Positions 17,897 to 29,019 of a DNA stretch of 64,000 bases are shown here, in pieces. The stretch's first letter is position 1; each line of letters begins with the position of its first letter. Made by a program: the position numbers and the translations under genes. Origin of the DNA: Pyrococcus kukulkanii (GTDB lineage: Archaea > Methanobacteriota_B > Thermococci > Thermococcales > Thermococcaceae); NCBI RefSeq assembly GCF_041647995.1, contig NZ_JARRIB010000004.1, positions 62,001 through 126,000 of the forward strand, read 5' to 3'. The notes below the pieces were generated by a model. That model was given only the letters and a program-made list of their open reading frames with translations. It had not been told where the DNA came from and made no database searches.

Positions 17897-18462
17897 AATC
17901 CCCTCGGAAACCTATATCCTCTATCAAATGCTGTTCCCGAAGGATAAGGAAGCTTAAAAACTTTCCAGTCAGGGTACGTTATTATGTTAACTGAGTGCAC
18001 ACCATTTAGGCCAAATTTTTCTTTTGGATCATGCCCATATAGCAGAAAGTCTGCCTTTAAATCGGAAACATCCTCTGGCTCATGTCCAACTCCGATGCTT
18101 TTTCCCCAGATGTTGAGTACTGTGCCAGATCTGACAATTATTGCAGAATTTTGAAAAATTTCCCTTATTATCTCCTCTTTGTCTTCGTTTCCTGGAATTA
18201 TATATAGTTGGTCAGTTTTAGAAAGAATTCGCTTTAGCACTTCAAGTTTTCTCCTGTATGCTCCCTCTAACCATGGTTTTCTCTCAAGTTTTATATTATC
18301 AACGAGGTCTCCTGTGTGGATTATAATATCAGGTTGAACTTCTTTCAGAAGCCTTTGGAGGAATTTGTATACGGATTCGGGAGTATCGCTTATGTGCAAT
18401 ATCTTCTTTTGGGAGAGCTTAATATCTTCCGGTACTTTAATTCTCTTGCTAAATATCCACAC
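17893..18462 (-). CDS. Calcineurin-like phosphoesterase (YfcE/MJ0936 type), altered first motif
   Basis: 189 residues. The metallophosphoesterase blocks appear in order: ILHISDTPES (residues 27-36), HTGDLVDN, IPGNEDKEE, GVGHEPED and LLYGHDPKEKF. In the family the first block is D-x-H and the fourth and fifth are GH and GHTH; here the first is D-x-P and the last is GHDP, so some metal ligands are changed. It may be a weakly active or differently metallated phosphodiesterase. First gene of the rpiA operon. Confidence 0.75.
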   Translation of the reverse strand: MWIFSKRIKVPEDIKLSQKKILHISDTPESVYKFLQRLLKEVQPDIIIHTGDLVDNIKLERKPWLEGAYRRKLEVLKRILSKTDQLYIIPGNEDKEEIIREIFQNSAIIVRSGTVLNIWGKSIGVGHEPEDVSDLKADFLLYGHDPKEKFGLNGVHSVNIITYPDWKVFKLPYPSGTAFDRGYRFPRGL

Positions 18463-18516
18463 AACTTTTAGCTAGGTTTTTATCATCTTTAAACTTTTCT
18501 ATCCCTGGGTGATTGA

Positions 18517-19191
<675 letters not shown>

Positions 19192-19247
19192 CTTTATAAT
19201 TCGTGTTTCAAGAGTAGAGTTAAGATGAACCTACAGGAGGGAGTCAA

Positions 19248-20621
19248 ATGAGAGGTAAGAGCCTATATTTTGTTTTTATACTAATAGCTTACACAGTTGG
19301 AATATGGACATTTTCACTTATTCCAAAGATATTAATGACAGCTGGACTAACAGGGCTGGCTCTAATGGCTGGTTTTTCAATAGTAATTGGAGCTATTATC
19401 ACGATTGAAGTGAATAGCATAATGAAAAAAGCCTACAGAGTTCATGAGTTCATGACGAAAATTGGAAGAACTCCAACTGTTTCGCTTGTTTTGTTGGCAT
19501 TTCTATTTATTGTAACATCTATTATAGGTCATTATACAGGAGTTGCCCTTGAAAAAATCTTAGGATTTACAATTCCCGGTGTGGGAATTTTTGTAGTGTT
19601 ATTAGGTCTACTGTTGCTGATTATGGCAAAGTCAAAGTCTTTGGATCTAATTGTGATATTCTCTGTTCTATTGGTAATCTTGACTATCTTTGCGGCCACC
19701 TTCTTAGGGTCAAAAGTTGATGATGTTGTTACGAAGGAGGCTTCATATCAGTACATATCAACGACCCTTACAAAGCTTCATACATTTACAGGTGAAATTC
19801 CAATTTCAATGGTCGTTGAGACATTTCTGGCTTCTCTATTGACTTTCGGACTTGGCGTAGGATTTTATTATGTGATAGGTTCCTCCCTAGCTACAGTGAA
19901 TCTAGACATAAGGAAGATACTTGGAATTGTTATAGCCCTTCAGATCTTTCTATCTTTCCTTGCTGCCTTGATCGTTACTTATTCCATCGGAATATCCCAT
20001 CAAGCCTACTGGAGTGCTTTTGAGAAGGGGCAAGCTGCTGAGGCCATGGAAGTCTATAATAAATATTTCAGGCCTCTTTGGAAAGAATATACATCCCCAG
20101 AGAGGGTAGAAGTTAAGTCTCTAATTGAAACAATATTTGGAATTCCAGAAATTCTAAAGAAGCTTAAAATTGAAGGCTGGTTCGGTTTTACGCTTGCACT
20201 AATGCTTTCCATATTCTTAGCGGGCTTTACTACAATCTTGGTACTTTTGGAAAGTGGGGCCCAGCTAGCAATGGACGTATTCCAGATAAGTAGGAAAGAT
20301 AGTTTGGTGTTTGTGGGAGTAATATCTGCGATCTTATCGGGCCTTGGGTACTTTGAACCTTTGAGGGCAGTTCTAGTTGCTACAATTGTAACAATGATTC
20401 CAATATACTCCCTAGTGGAGCTCCTTCCCCTAATGAAAGTTGAGGAATACAGAGGAAAAGCAATTATTTTAATGGTTATACTAATTGCTCTCTGGGTTCC
20501 ACTTATAATTGCCGCTCTCAGGGGAGGAAGAGATACAGCTGTACTTGGCATGATAGTGGGGGGTATGTTATTAATCCCATTGGCATTCAACAAAATCCTT
20601 ACACGTTCCCCAAGGGGATGA
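19248..20621 (+). CDS. Multi-helix membrane protein, unknown function
   Basis: 457 residues with about 11-12 membrane helices separated by short loops and one larger loop (about residues 250-305, containing AFEKGQAAEAMEVYNKYF). ATG follows GGAGGGAG. The helix layout is transporter-like, but I see no family motif. It stands between nep1 and eIF-5A and appears to be transcribed alone. Confidence 0.75.
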   Translation: MRGKSLYFVFILIAYTVGIWTFSLIPKILMTAGLTGLALMAGFSIVIGAIITIEVNSIMKKAYRVHEFMTKIGRTPTVSLVLLAFLFIVTSIIGHYTGVALEKILGFTIPGVGIFVVLLGLLLLIMAKSKSLDLIVIFSVLLVILTIFAATFLGSKVDDVVTKEASYQYISTTLTKLHTFTGEIPISMVVETFLASLLTFGLGVGFYYVIGSSLATVNLDIRKILGIVIALQIFLSFLAALIVTYSIGISHQAYWSAFEKGQAAEAMEVYNKYFRPLWKEYTSPERVEVKSLIETIFGIPEILKKLKIEGWFGFTLALMLSIFLAGFTTILVLLESGAQLAMDVFQISRKDSLVFVGVISAILSGLGYFEPLRAVLVATIVTMIPIYSLVELLPLMKVEEYRGKAIILMVILIALWVPLIIAALRGGRDTAVLGMIVGGMLLIPLAFNKILTRSPRG

Positions 20622-20677
20622 AAAAACTAATAAATTGAACTCCTCAAAACCCGACGAAAAAGAAAGAGGTGGTGAAA

Positions 20678-21094
20678 ATGGGCGACAAGACGAAGGTTCA
20701 GGTAAGCAAGCTCAAGCCCGGAAGGTACATAATCATCGATGATGAGCCCTGCAGGATAGTGAACATAACAGTTTCCTCCCCAGGAAAGCACGGTTCTGCA
20801 AAGGCTAGAATTGAGGCAGTTGGAATCTTCGATGGCAAAGTTAGGAGCATTGTAAAGCCAACAAGTGCTGAAGTTGATGTTCCAATAATCGACAAGAAGA
20901 CTGCTCAAGTAATAGCGATTACTCCAGACACTGTTCAGATAATGGATATGGAAACCTATGAGATGTTTGAGGTTCCTATTGACACCGGTGTCGCTGAGGA
21001 AATTAGGGATCAGCTTAAGGAAGGAATTAATGTTGAGTACTGGGAGACCCTTGGAAGGATCAAGATAATGAGGATAAAGGGAGAAGGCGAGTGA
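20678..21094 (+). CDS. eif5a: Translation initiation factor 5A (aIF-5A)
   Basis: 138 residues. The hypusine loop [14 protein letters not shown] carries the lysine modified to deoxyhypusine/hypusine, in a KOW-like N-terminal domain; the OB-fold C-terminus contains [13 protein letters not shown]. It promotes peptide-bond formation on stalled ribosomes. The ATG at 20678 follows GAGGTGGTG; in-frame GTG codons at 20669 lie within that site. Convergent and abutting the next gene. Confidence 0.96.
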   Translation: MGDKTKVQVSKLKPGRYIIIDDEPCRIVNITVSSPGKHGSAKARIEAVGIFDGKVRSIVKPTSAEVDVPIIDKKTAQVIAITPDTVQIMDMETYEMFEVPIDTGVAEEIRDQLKEGINVEYWETLGRIKIMRIKGEGE

Positions 21095-21898
21095 TCAGAC
21101 CTTTATTTCTTTTCCCACATATATTCCTTCAACGTTTCCCAGTTTTAAGTAGAGGTATGCGAACTCTTCTAAGCCTGTGCAGTGCCCAGGATAAAGCTTC
21201 CTAATCTCGAGCTTCTTAAGTTCTCTCACGGCATCATCTAAGATTTCTTTACTGGCTCCTCTTAAGTGGAATCCACCTATAAGAGCAAGTATCCTTTCTC
21301 CGCTCAAATTAATCGCATGCCTCGCGATGTTTACTATTCCGCTATGCCCACAACCACTTATTACTACGATTCCCTTATCTGTCTTGAGTATTAGGGCGAT
21401 ATCATCTCTAACTGGATCCTTTCTGCCATCGGGGAAGTAGCCCACGGCTCTATCCCAAGTCGTTCTCTGTATCTCTCCAGAGCTCATGAACCCAGGAAGA
21501 AATTCCTGGGGCTTATTGCTAAGATGGAATCTTGCCCCCAGTTCCTCAAGCTCCTCTCTTGTAAAGGGAATGCCTATCTCCCTCCTCCTAGGTTTTAGAG
21601 CTATTCTTCTCTCGAATATTCCGGGGTGTGCGTAGATATCGAGTGGTTTTCCTCTAGCTTCTAGAAGGGCCTTTAGGCCACCCGTGTGGTCGTAGTGGCC
21701 ATGAGTTATGAATAAAGCGTCTATATCTTTCGGATCGATATTGAGTTCTCTCATGTTGTTGAGCAAGATACTTCCCTCGGTTCCGGTGTCAACTAAAACT
21801 TTGTATCCATTGTGCTCAACTAGCGCAGAAAAACCGTGGTAACCCACCAACCCTTTCCTGTAGCCGGCGTGATTCTCAAAAACTATTGTCACCTTCAT
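21095..21898 (-). CDS. Metallo-beta-lactamase superfamily hydrolase (COG1237 type)
   Basis: 267 residues. Metal site motif FITHGHYDHTGGL (HxHxDH), further ligands in ISGCGHSGIVNI and IGGFHLRG, and PGHCTG near the C-terminus. This matches the family often named 7,8-dihydropterin-6-yl-methyl-4-(beta-D-ribofuranosyl)aminobenzene-5'-phosphate synthase, linked to methanopterin-like cofactor synthesis; the name is inherited and its role in Thermococcales is uncertain. The ATG at 21898 (MKVTIVFEN) is the one correctly spaced from GAGGTGAT. Confidence 0.8.
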   Translation of the reverse strand: MKVTIVFENHAGYRKGLVGYHGFSALVEHNGYKVLVDTGTEGSILLNNMRELNIDPKDIDALFITHGHYDHTGGLKALLEARGKPLDIYAHPGIFERRIALKPRRREIGIPFTREELEELGARFHLSNKPQEFLPGFMSSGEIQRTTWDRAVGYFPDGRKDPVRDDIALILKTDKGIVVISGCGHSGIVNIARHAINLSGERILALIGGFHLRGASKEILDDAVRELKKLEIRKLYPGHCTGLEEFAYLYLKLGNVEGIYVGKEIKV

Positions 21899-21932
21899 AT
21901 CCATCACCTCTTAAAGAAAACCCTGCAGTGTT

Positions 21933-22103
21933 TTACGAGATGACCTTTATTATGAGTGGGAGAAAGTGGACAACCTTCTCTTCGTTCCTCCTTCTGGAGT
22001 ACATATTCTTCAGCCCTTCAACGGAGGAGTAATCTGGGCCAACCCTTTCAATTAAGAACTTCTCGTACTCCTCGGCCTTTTCCCTTGGAACTCTCTCTCC
22101 CAT
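21933..22103 (-). CDS. Small 56-residue protein of unknown function
   Basis: ATG at 22103 opens MGERVPREKAEEYEKFL and continues for 56 charged residues (SRRRNEEK near residue 40) to a TAA at 21933. A TATA-like CTTTTTATACTT lies about 35 bases upstream, and GGAT precedes the ATG, so it is probably expressed. No family recognised; the hydrophobic end (FLPLIIKVIS) could mean it is truncated. Between the NifX-like gene and the metallo-beta-lactamase gene, same strand. Confidence 0.5.
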   Translation of the reverse strand: MGERVPREKAEEYEKFLIERVGPDYSSVEGLKNMYSRRRNEEKVVHFLPLIIKVIS

Positions 22104-22145
22104 ATCCTAACAACCGCCATGAATTTAGAAAGAAGTATAAAAAGG

Positions 22146-22592
22146 TCACCAACCTCCCTGCCCCCAGCCTCTTCCTCTTCCCATCCCTCTACCCATGCCT
22201 CTTCCCATGCCACGACCCCTGCCTCTTCCTCCACCTCCCTGACCCATTATCGCCTGTGTAAGCTCTCCTCTCAGGTAAGCCTCAATGGCCTCCTTTACTG
22301 TCATCGTTGGTGGTGCCGAGACGAACTTCATGCCCGCTGCCTGAAGAACACCATATGAGTTCGGCCCAAATTGGCCTGCTATTACAACATCTGCTCCCTG
22401 GTCAATGCAGAACTGTGCGGCTGTAACTCCCGCCCCCCTTGGCTGTGAATAGCCCGGGTTTTCCACTACCTGAACGTTGACTATGTTCCCGTTTTCGTCT
22501 ACATCAACTATCGTGAACGTTGGTGTTCTTCCAAACGCTTGGTTCACCCTGTCGTTTAATCCCCCATTTATAGTTGCCACTATGAACCTCAT
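22146..22592 (-). CDS. NifX/NifB-family dinitrogenase iron-molybdenum cofactor-like protein with a Gly-Arg-Met tail
   Basis: 148 residues. The first 110 form the NifX/FeMo-co-binding fold (MRFIVATINGGLNDRV, AFGRTPTFTIVDVD, GADVVIAGQFGPNSYGVL). The last 38 are a low-complexity tail of GRGMGRGM repeats ending WGQGGW. Proteins of this family bind metal-sulfur clusters and are often encoded beside MinD-like ATPases with ferredoxin inserts, which here lie 14 kb away and share the same operator. There are no nitrogenase genes in view, so a role in some other Fe-S cluster or metal cofactor is inferred. Confidence 0.85.
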   Translation of the reverse strand: MRFIVATINGGLNDRVNQAFGRTPTFTIVDVDENGNIVNVQVVENPGYSQPRGAGVTAAQFCIDQGADVVIAGQFGPNSYGVLQAAGMKFVSAPPTMTVKEAIEAYLRGELTQAIMGQGGGGRGRGRGMGRGMGRGMGRGRGWGQGGW

Positions 22593-22612
22593 CTAACCAC
22601 CTCCGAGAAAAG

Positions 22613-22626
22613 TTAGGTGAGCCTAA
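22613..22626 (-). promoter_or_regulatory. Palindromic operator TTAGG-n4-CCTAA before the NifX-like gene
   Basis: TTAGG TGAG CCTAA, a perfect five-base inverted repeat, lies 21 bases upstream of the ATG and just downstream of an AT-rich TATA-like stretch (AAATTTAAATTA on the minus strand). The same palindrome occurs at 37301-37314 and 38316-38329. It resembles DtxR/IdeR-type metal-regulator sites; the regulator is not in the window. Confidence 0.7.
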
Positions 22627-22815
22627 TTTAAATTTTTGCTCACGCACACTTGTGAACGGAATAAAATAATGGAATAGCCACTTACTTAGGAAAAGTGCCT
22701 TTTAATGAGTTTTCAATAGGAGAGAGTGGTGTTCTCTGATAAAAAGGAGATGCCTCAAGGGAAGTTAGGGTATAATTCTAAAGGAATAAGCTTTCTAGCA
22801 TGAGTCTAAAAACTC

Positions 22816-22998
22816 CTAGTGGGAAAAGTCTGCCCAAGCGATAACCTTCAACTTGAAGAAGTCTTGATTAACGCCAGGATTCAAGGTTGTGAAAATTATA
22901 GTCTCACTGGCCGTTAAATTCAAGAGAAAGATTAGATGGAAGTTGAAATTCAAGCCTAAACTTAGCCACTCTAGCTCTTTCTGGCCATAGATGGTGTT
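22816..22998 (-). pseudogene. Relic of a C-terminal protein segment in an otherwise gene-free stretch
   Basis: The 560 bases between 22627 and 23186 hold no intact gene. On the minus strand one frame is open for 60 codons and reads like protein (YGQKELEWLSLGLNF, then SETIIFTTLNPGVNQDFFK and a natural-looking end VIAWADFSH before TAG). There is no start codon at its upstream end, where a TAG interrupts the frame. It is probably the tail of a decayed gene of unknown family. The rest of the stretch shows only AT-rich sequence and the upstream region of the next gene. Confidence 0.4.
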
Positions 22999-23198
22999 CT
23001 AATAGTTAACCAAGATATAAGTCTTTAAATTGTTTCATTTCATTCCCTCAAGAGGGAGGTCTTCGAAGAAAATGTATTATAAATCTTTTGGAATATTGTT
23101 ACAAGGAAAACTAAGGAAAAGAATAAATAATATGGAACGCTCGTTTCATGAGGGATCCTCAAATATAAGTTTTAAAAACTCACAGTATGGTGAGTAGC

Positions 23199-24308
23199 AT
23201 GAAGAAAATATTTAGTACTATTTTAGGCCTATTGTTACTGATCAGTATAGTTCCTTTGACCATAGCCCAGATCTATAGTGAAGAAGAGGAGTTGGCCACG
23301 GCCTTAATAAAGAACCTTGAAAGGTTGAGTAAATTCGCTGAAAATAAAGTAGAACTAGTAAGGAATGAATTTGATGAGATAACCATTGAAAACTATGAGG
23401 TGGCAGAGAGGTATAAGGAAGAAGCCTTAAACGCGTACAATGCAGGAGGTTACGAAAAGGCTATTGTCAATGCCTTGCTTGCAATGCGTCACTATAAGGT
23501 AGTTCTGTCTTCAATAAAAGAGTTTAGACGGGGATACCAAGATTTAAGGATGGTTGTAGAGAGGACACTTGAATACTTTAACTTCGTCAACAGAACTATA
23601 AGAATTGCTCAAGAAAATGGGATAGAGGTTTTCAACTTGACTAAACTTTTCAACGAAACTAAAGAGGCCTATAGAGTTGTTCTTGATGACATCAAGGCCA
23701 AGAATTATGAGAAAGCCAAAGAGGATTTAAAGATAGCAAGGGAGAAGAAGACTCAACTGGATGAGGAGTTAAAGAAAATCAGAAAGGAGTTAGTCTATGC
23801 TAATGCAGATAAGATCGTTAGTACTTTTTTGGAGAGGGGGGAGAAGGGAATTGAGATCGTTGAGAGGGTAATAAATAGTGGCCATCCAGAGCTAGATGCT
23901 ACCTTAACGGAGTTTAAAGAGGTATATGATGAAGTTAAGGATCTCGCCGATCGGGGAAGGTGGCAGGATGCTTTGAAAGTTATTGAAGAAAATAGGGAAA
24001 CTATAGAGAAGTTTCAGAGAGCTGTGAAAATTATCATGCATGGAAAGATCGACATGGAGAAATTCCTTAGGAATGTCAGAGGAAGGATAGAGCGTGATTA
24101 TAGAGCTCTACAAAAGCTTAAAGAAGAAGGAGTCAACACGAGAATCGCAGAGGTTCAGCTTAAAGCGGCAACCCAGGAAGTCATGGTCGGTCTGAGGTTA
24201 CTTAAGAAAAGAAGGCCCATAGAGGCAAAAACTCACTTCATCTTAGCTCAGGAGCTCTTAAGCAGAGTAGAGAAGTTTATAGCAAAGTATGGGGGGATGA
24301 ATGGGTGA
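23199..24308 (+). CDS. Secreted alpha-helical protein, partner of a membrane winged-helix regulator (copy 1)
   Basis: About 369 residues. Signal peptide KKIFSTILGLLLLISIVPLTIAQ, then almost entirely charged amphipathic helices with repeated AxxYxxAxxDLxxA-like helical hairpins (for example GGYEKAIVNALLAMRHYK, KAKEDLKIAREKK), so it should be a helical-bundle protein outside the membrane. The ATG at 23199 follows GGTGAG; an ATG 12 bases earlier lacks a site. It overlaps the next gene by four bases. A shorter paralogue lies at 32249-33193 with the same neighbour, so the pair works as a unit. Confidence 0.75.
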   Translation: MKKIFSTILGLLLLISIVPLTIAQIYSEEEELATALIKNLERLSKFAENKVELVRNEFDEITIENYEVAERYKEEALNAYNAGGYEKAIVNALLAMRHYKVVLSSIKEFRRGYQDLRMVVERTLEYFNFVNRTIRIAQENGIEVFNLTKLFNETKEAYRVVLDDIKAKNYEKAKEDLKIAREKKTQLDEELKKIRKELVYANADKIVSTFLERGEKGIEIVERVINSGHPELDATLTEFKEVYDEVKDLADRGRWQDALKVIEENRETIEKFQRAVKIIMHGKIDMEKFLRNVRGRIERDYRALQKLKEEGVNTRIAEVQLKAATQEVMVGLRLLKKRRPIEAKTHFILAQELLSRVEKFIAKYGGMNG

Positions 24309-25120
24309 AAAGGTTCTTTTATTTTTTTCTAATCCTTTCAATATTTCTTGTTCCGATTAGTGCTCAGAGGTTAATAACATTAGTTGTTTTTCCCGATGGG
24401 TATGTTAGAGTTGAATATGAGATAACTCCGAGCAATTATTCTACTCAAATTGTAGTTCCAATATTGGGCGAACACTATGAGGATTTGATTGTAGAAGACG
24501 AGAACGGAGATCCCCTTCAATTTGACGTTTCTAACTCATCAATCATTATTTACCCCACAAATGCTCAGCTGGTTATGGTTTCATATTACACCTCAGACCT
24601 GACAAGCAAGAGAGGAATAGTTTGGACTCTGAACGTTTCACTTGACTCGCCTTTTACCGTGGTATTGCCTAAGGGCTCTATAATAGTTGATTTAAGTGAC
24701 GTTCCTCTTAAGATAGCTGAAAACATGATAAACATGCCTCCAGGGAATCAAAGTATTTCCTACACCATTCCACATGAGGAGATCCATACAAGCCAAGGAA
24801 TTTATTTCTTGTTGGCCACTCTACTCATAGCCGCCATGGTTCTAGGAGTGCATCTCCTAAAAAGTAAAGGAAATAGGCAACTTACAAGGGAAAAATTCGA
24901 GAAAATACTTAATGAATTAGATTTAACAGACGAAGAAAGAAGAGCCTTGCTTTATATCTTCGATAAGGGTGGAAGGTGTAGTCAGGCGGAAGTTAGGGAG
25001 GCAATAGGCATTCCAAAGACCACGGCGTGGAGGATGTTCAAGAGGCTTGAGAGAAAAGGCTTAGTCAAAATCCTTAAGGGAAAGAAGGAAAACTGGATAG
25101 AGCTTAAGTTGGGAAGATAA
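24305..25120 (+). CDS. Membrane-anchored winged-helix transcription regulator (COG2512 type, copy 1)
   Basis: 271 residues. N-terminal signal/anchor, a beta-rich outside domain of about 150 residues, one membrane helix (IYFLLATLLIAAMVLGVHLL, about 166-185), then a cytoplasmic winged helix: RRALLYIFDKGGRCSQAEV, the recognition helix IPKTTAWRMFKRLERKG and the wing LVKILKGKKENWIELK. This is the layout of a one-component sensor that carries a signal from outside to DNA. GTG start overlaps the stop of the secreted helical protein, its likely sensing partner. Confidence 0.82.
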   Translation: MKRFFYFFLILSIFLVPISAQRLITLVVFPDGYVRVEYEITPSNYSTQIVVPILGEHYEDLIVEDENGDPLQFDVSNSSIIIYPTNAQLVMVSYYTSDLTSKRGIVWTLNVSLDSPFTVVLPKGSIIVDLSDVPLKIAENMINMPPGNQSISYTIPHEEIHTSQGIYFLLATLLIAAMVLGVHLLKSKGNRQLTREKFEKILNELDLTDEERRALLYIFDKGGRCSQAEVREAIGIPKTTAWRMFKRLERKGLVKILKGKKENWIELKLGR

Positions 25121-25162
25121 CCTTTTAATCTTACATAGGACTTCCCTCAATAGGTGCGAGAG

Positions 25163-26326
25163 ATGAGGTTCTGCTACCGTTGTGGGATAAGTGAGGAAGA
25201 AGGAGGCCCTCTCATCAATGGCCTCTGTCAAGTGTGCTTTAGAAAGGAGAATCCAATCCTGTTATTGTCCAGCGAGATAAACACAGAGCTCTGCCAGAAC
25301 TGTGGGAGTTACAAGAAGAGGGGGGTGTGGGTTGATCCCAAGAACTATGAGCTCGAGGCTTTGATATTTGAAGTTGCCGAAAATGCCCTTCTCGAGGCCA
25401 TAGAAGACTCACTAGACAAGGTTAAGGAATTTGAAATTGTTGGTTGGGAAGAACTTGGAGAAGTAAGGGAGGTACCCGTGGGAAAGGCCTTCGTGGCCTT
25501 TAGGGTTCTTGACTACCACGTAGAGTACTTCCCGGCCATAATAGTGTATGAGGTAAGGGCCAAGGCTAGGATACATGAGCTTCAAGTCGAGCCCCACGAT
25601 GAAACCGTTACGACTACGGTCTATGTGAGGCAAACCGTCTGTCCAAGGTGCCAGAAGTTTCTTGCCGGCTACTACGAGGCCATCCTGCAGGTTAGAGTTG
25701 AGGATAGGGAGTTTACAAAGGAGGAGAGGGCAGAAATAACAAAGCTCGTCCAAGAGAAGGTCGACGAAATAATGCAGAGGGACAGGATGGGCTTCATACA
25801 GGACACTATAGAGAAGGAGGAGGGAATAGACTTCTACATGGGCTCAACAAGTGCTGCAAGGAAGCTCGCTAATGCGATAAGGGAGAGGTTCGGGGGAGTT
25901 ATAAGCGAGGCCTACGAATTAGTTGGTCTTGACAGGCAGACGAGCAAAGAGGTATACAGGACGAGCGTCACCATTAGACTACCTAAGTTCAGGAAGGGCG
26001 ATGTAGTTGAGGACAGGCATGGAAGAGTGTATAGAGTGGAGAGCGTTGACGGGAAGGGCATGAGGCTCAAGAACCTCGAAACTTGGGAGAGTTATCACTT
26101 CGACTGGAAGACTATAAAGAGGGAGAAGATTGACTTAGTGGAGCACGAGGAGAGGAAGGCACTGCTTATGGGCCAAACTCCAACCGAAGCTCAGTTCATG
26201 GACATGGAGACTTACGAGACCTTCGAGGTTAGGAAGCCCAAAGAAAAGCTTGAAGATGGGGAGGTGTATAAGATAGTGAAGGTTAGGGGCAGGCTATACA
26301 TAAAGGAGAAGGAGGGTAGGGAATGA
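25163..26326 (+). CDS. NMD3-like ribosome assembly/export adaptor homologue
   Basis: 387 residues. N-terminal zinc-binding region with CYRCG, CQVC, CQNCG and later CPRCQ pairs, as in eukaryotic NMD3, followed by the conserved DRMGFIQDTIEKEEGIDFYMGS segment and an OB/SH3-like C-terminus. In archaea the protein is thought to act in 50S subunit maturation rather than export. Its C-terminal sequence FMDMETYETFEV recalls eIF-5A, with which NMD3 shares a domain. Overlaps cutA by four bases. Confidence 0.85.
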   Translation: MRFCYRCGISEEEGGPLINGLCQVCFRKENPILLLSSEINTELCQNCGSYKKRGVWVDPKNYELEALIFEVAENALLEAIEDSLDKVKEFEIVGWEELGEVREVPVGKAFVAFRVLDYHVEYFPAIIVYEVRAKARIHELQVEPHDETVTTTVYVRQTVCPRCQKFLAGYYEAILQVRVEDREFTKEERAEITKLVQEKVDEIMQRDRMGFIQDTIEKEEGIDFYMGSTSAARKLANAIRERFGGVISEAYELVGLDRQTSKEVYRTSVTIRLPKFRKGDVVEDRHGRVYRVESVDGKGMRLKNLETWESYHFDWKTIKREKIDLVEHEERKALLMGQTPTEAQFMDMETYETFEVRKPKEKLEDGEVYKIVKVRGRLYIKEKEGRE

Positions 26327-26625
26327 TAATAGTCTACACAACCTTTCCAGATTGGGAAAGCGCTGAGAAAATCGTGAAGACTCTGCTTGAGGAAAGGTTG
26401 ATTGCCTGCGCCAACTTGAGGGAGCACAAGGCCCTCTACTGGTGGCAAGGGAAGATAGAGGAGGACAAAGAGGTAGGGGCAATACTGAAGACAAAGGACG
26501 AACTCTGGGATGAATTGAGGAGAAGGCTTAAGGAGTTACACCCCTACACGGTTCCAGCGATAATAAAGATAAAAGTGGAGGACGTAAACGAGGAGTACTT
26601 GAAGTGGCTCGTTGAAGAGACGAGG

Positions 26626-26628
<3 letters not shown>
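26323..26628 (+). CDS. cutA: Divalent cation tolerance protein CutA1
   Basis: 101 residues, close to the very stable P. horikoshii CutA1. Conserved motifs: IVYTTFPDWESAEKIVKTLLEERLIAC(A)N, WWQGKIEEDKEV and HPYTVPAI. It forms a trimer that binds copper and other divalent metals. The acidic and basic residue content is very high, as expected of the hyperthermophilic homologue. Cotranscribed with the NMD3-like gene, and followed at once by a C/D-box RNA. Confidence 0.93.
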
Positions 26629-28108
<1,480 letters not shown>

Positions 28109-28960
28109 TCAAATCACCCCCTTCTCCTTCAAGTACTTAAGGTAGAGCTCCTTCGCGAGCTTCTCTTGCTCGACGAATCTGTTGTGGTTTCTGTTAATTG
28201 CATCCTCCCAGTCTATCTTGTGTGCATCGAAAACTGGGCCATCTCTGCACGCGAACTTAACTTTGCCGTCGTAGAGAACCCTACAAGAACCGCACATTCC
28301 CGTTCCATCAACCATTATCTGCCTAACCGTTGCGTAGGTTGGGATTCCATATGGTCTTGTGAGTTCAGCGAGCTTTGCTAAGTTATTCAGTCCTCCGCCT
28401 GCAAAAATTATATCCACTTTGTCTTTCTCAATTAACTCTTTAACTACATCAAGGTAGTGCCCCTTAATCCCCGCAGAACCATCTAACGTCGTCAGATAAT
28501 GTTCATCGGCGACGGATTTTGCCAAGAATTCCTCCGGATACACGTGGTTCTTGTCCTCAAATGTCTGCACCGAGATTGTGTAGTTTCCGGCTTCTTTCAT
28601 GGCCTTAAGTAAGGCATAGTTCTCGGCGTGACCGCAAACCGCATCTGAAGCGAAAACAACGTTTCCATACTCTTTGATCTTTATTGGTTTCCCCAGTGGC
28701 CCCAAGAAGCTGTAAAGTTCGTCTCCAACGTTAAACTCGTAGTAAAGTTGCAAGCTAGTTTTTCCTAGCTTCCTTATGAACATCATGACTCTTCCGTTCT
28801 CAGCCTTGAAGACGGACATTGGAATTCTCTCTCCCTTTTCATGGAGAATGAAGACAACAAACTGTCCTGGTTTCCATGCTCTAGCAACGTGGGGTGCCTC
28901 AACTTCTATCATGTAGTCTATGGGACTGAGATCCCTTTTGGCTGTAATCTTGTACCCCAC
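28109..28960 (-). CDS. sudB: SudB / NfnS-type ferredoxin-NADP reductase subunit
   Basis: About 283 residues. FAD-binding barrel (KPGQFVVFILHEKGERIPMS), NAD(P)-binding domain with IIFAGGGLNNLAKL, and a C-terminal [2Fe-2S] motif MCGSCRVLYDGKVKFACRDGP. The GTG at 28960 (VGYKITAKRD) is spaced six bases from GGAGGTG; an ATG-led extension to 28987 contains that site. Promoter region carries a TATA-like TATAAAC and a SurR-type motif. Partner of SudA. Confidence 0.9.
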   Translation of the reverse strand: MGYKITAKRDLSPIDYMIEVEAPHVARAWKPGQFVVFILHEKGERIPMSVFKAENGRVMMFIRKLGKTSLQLYYEFNVGDELYSFLGPLGKPIKIKEYGNVVFASDAVCGHAENYALLKAMKEAGNYTISVQTFEDKNHVYPEEFLAKSVADEHYLTTLDGSAGIKGHYLDVVKELIEKDKVDIIFAGGGLNNLAKLAELTRPYGIPTYATVRQIMVDGTGMCGSCRVLYDGKVKFACRDGPVFDAHKIDWEDAINRNHNRFVEQEKLAKELYLKYLKEKGVI

Positions 28961-29002
28961 GATGAACACCTCCATTCGTACGAACAATTATGTTCACTAA
29001 AA

Positions 29003-29019
29003 GTTCGCAACCAAAAGTT
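29003..29019 (-). promoter_or_regulatory. SurR-type binding site in the sudBA promoter
   Basis: GTT-CGC-AAC-CAAAA-GTT is an exact match to GTTn3AACn5GTT, the published extended motif of the Thermococcales redox regulator SurR. It touches the minus-strand TATA-like TATAAAC (29017-29023 on the plus strand reads GTTTATA). A second core GTT-TAG-AAC lies at 29043-29051. Position over the TATA element suggests repression when SurR is reduced and release on sulfur exposure; this regulation is inference. Confidence 0.7.

Noticed and set aside
22146-22234. GRGM repeats as a CRISPR or tandem DNA repeat
   Set aside because: They are in frame, encode Gly-Arg-Met, and lack spacers.
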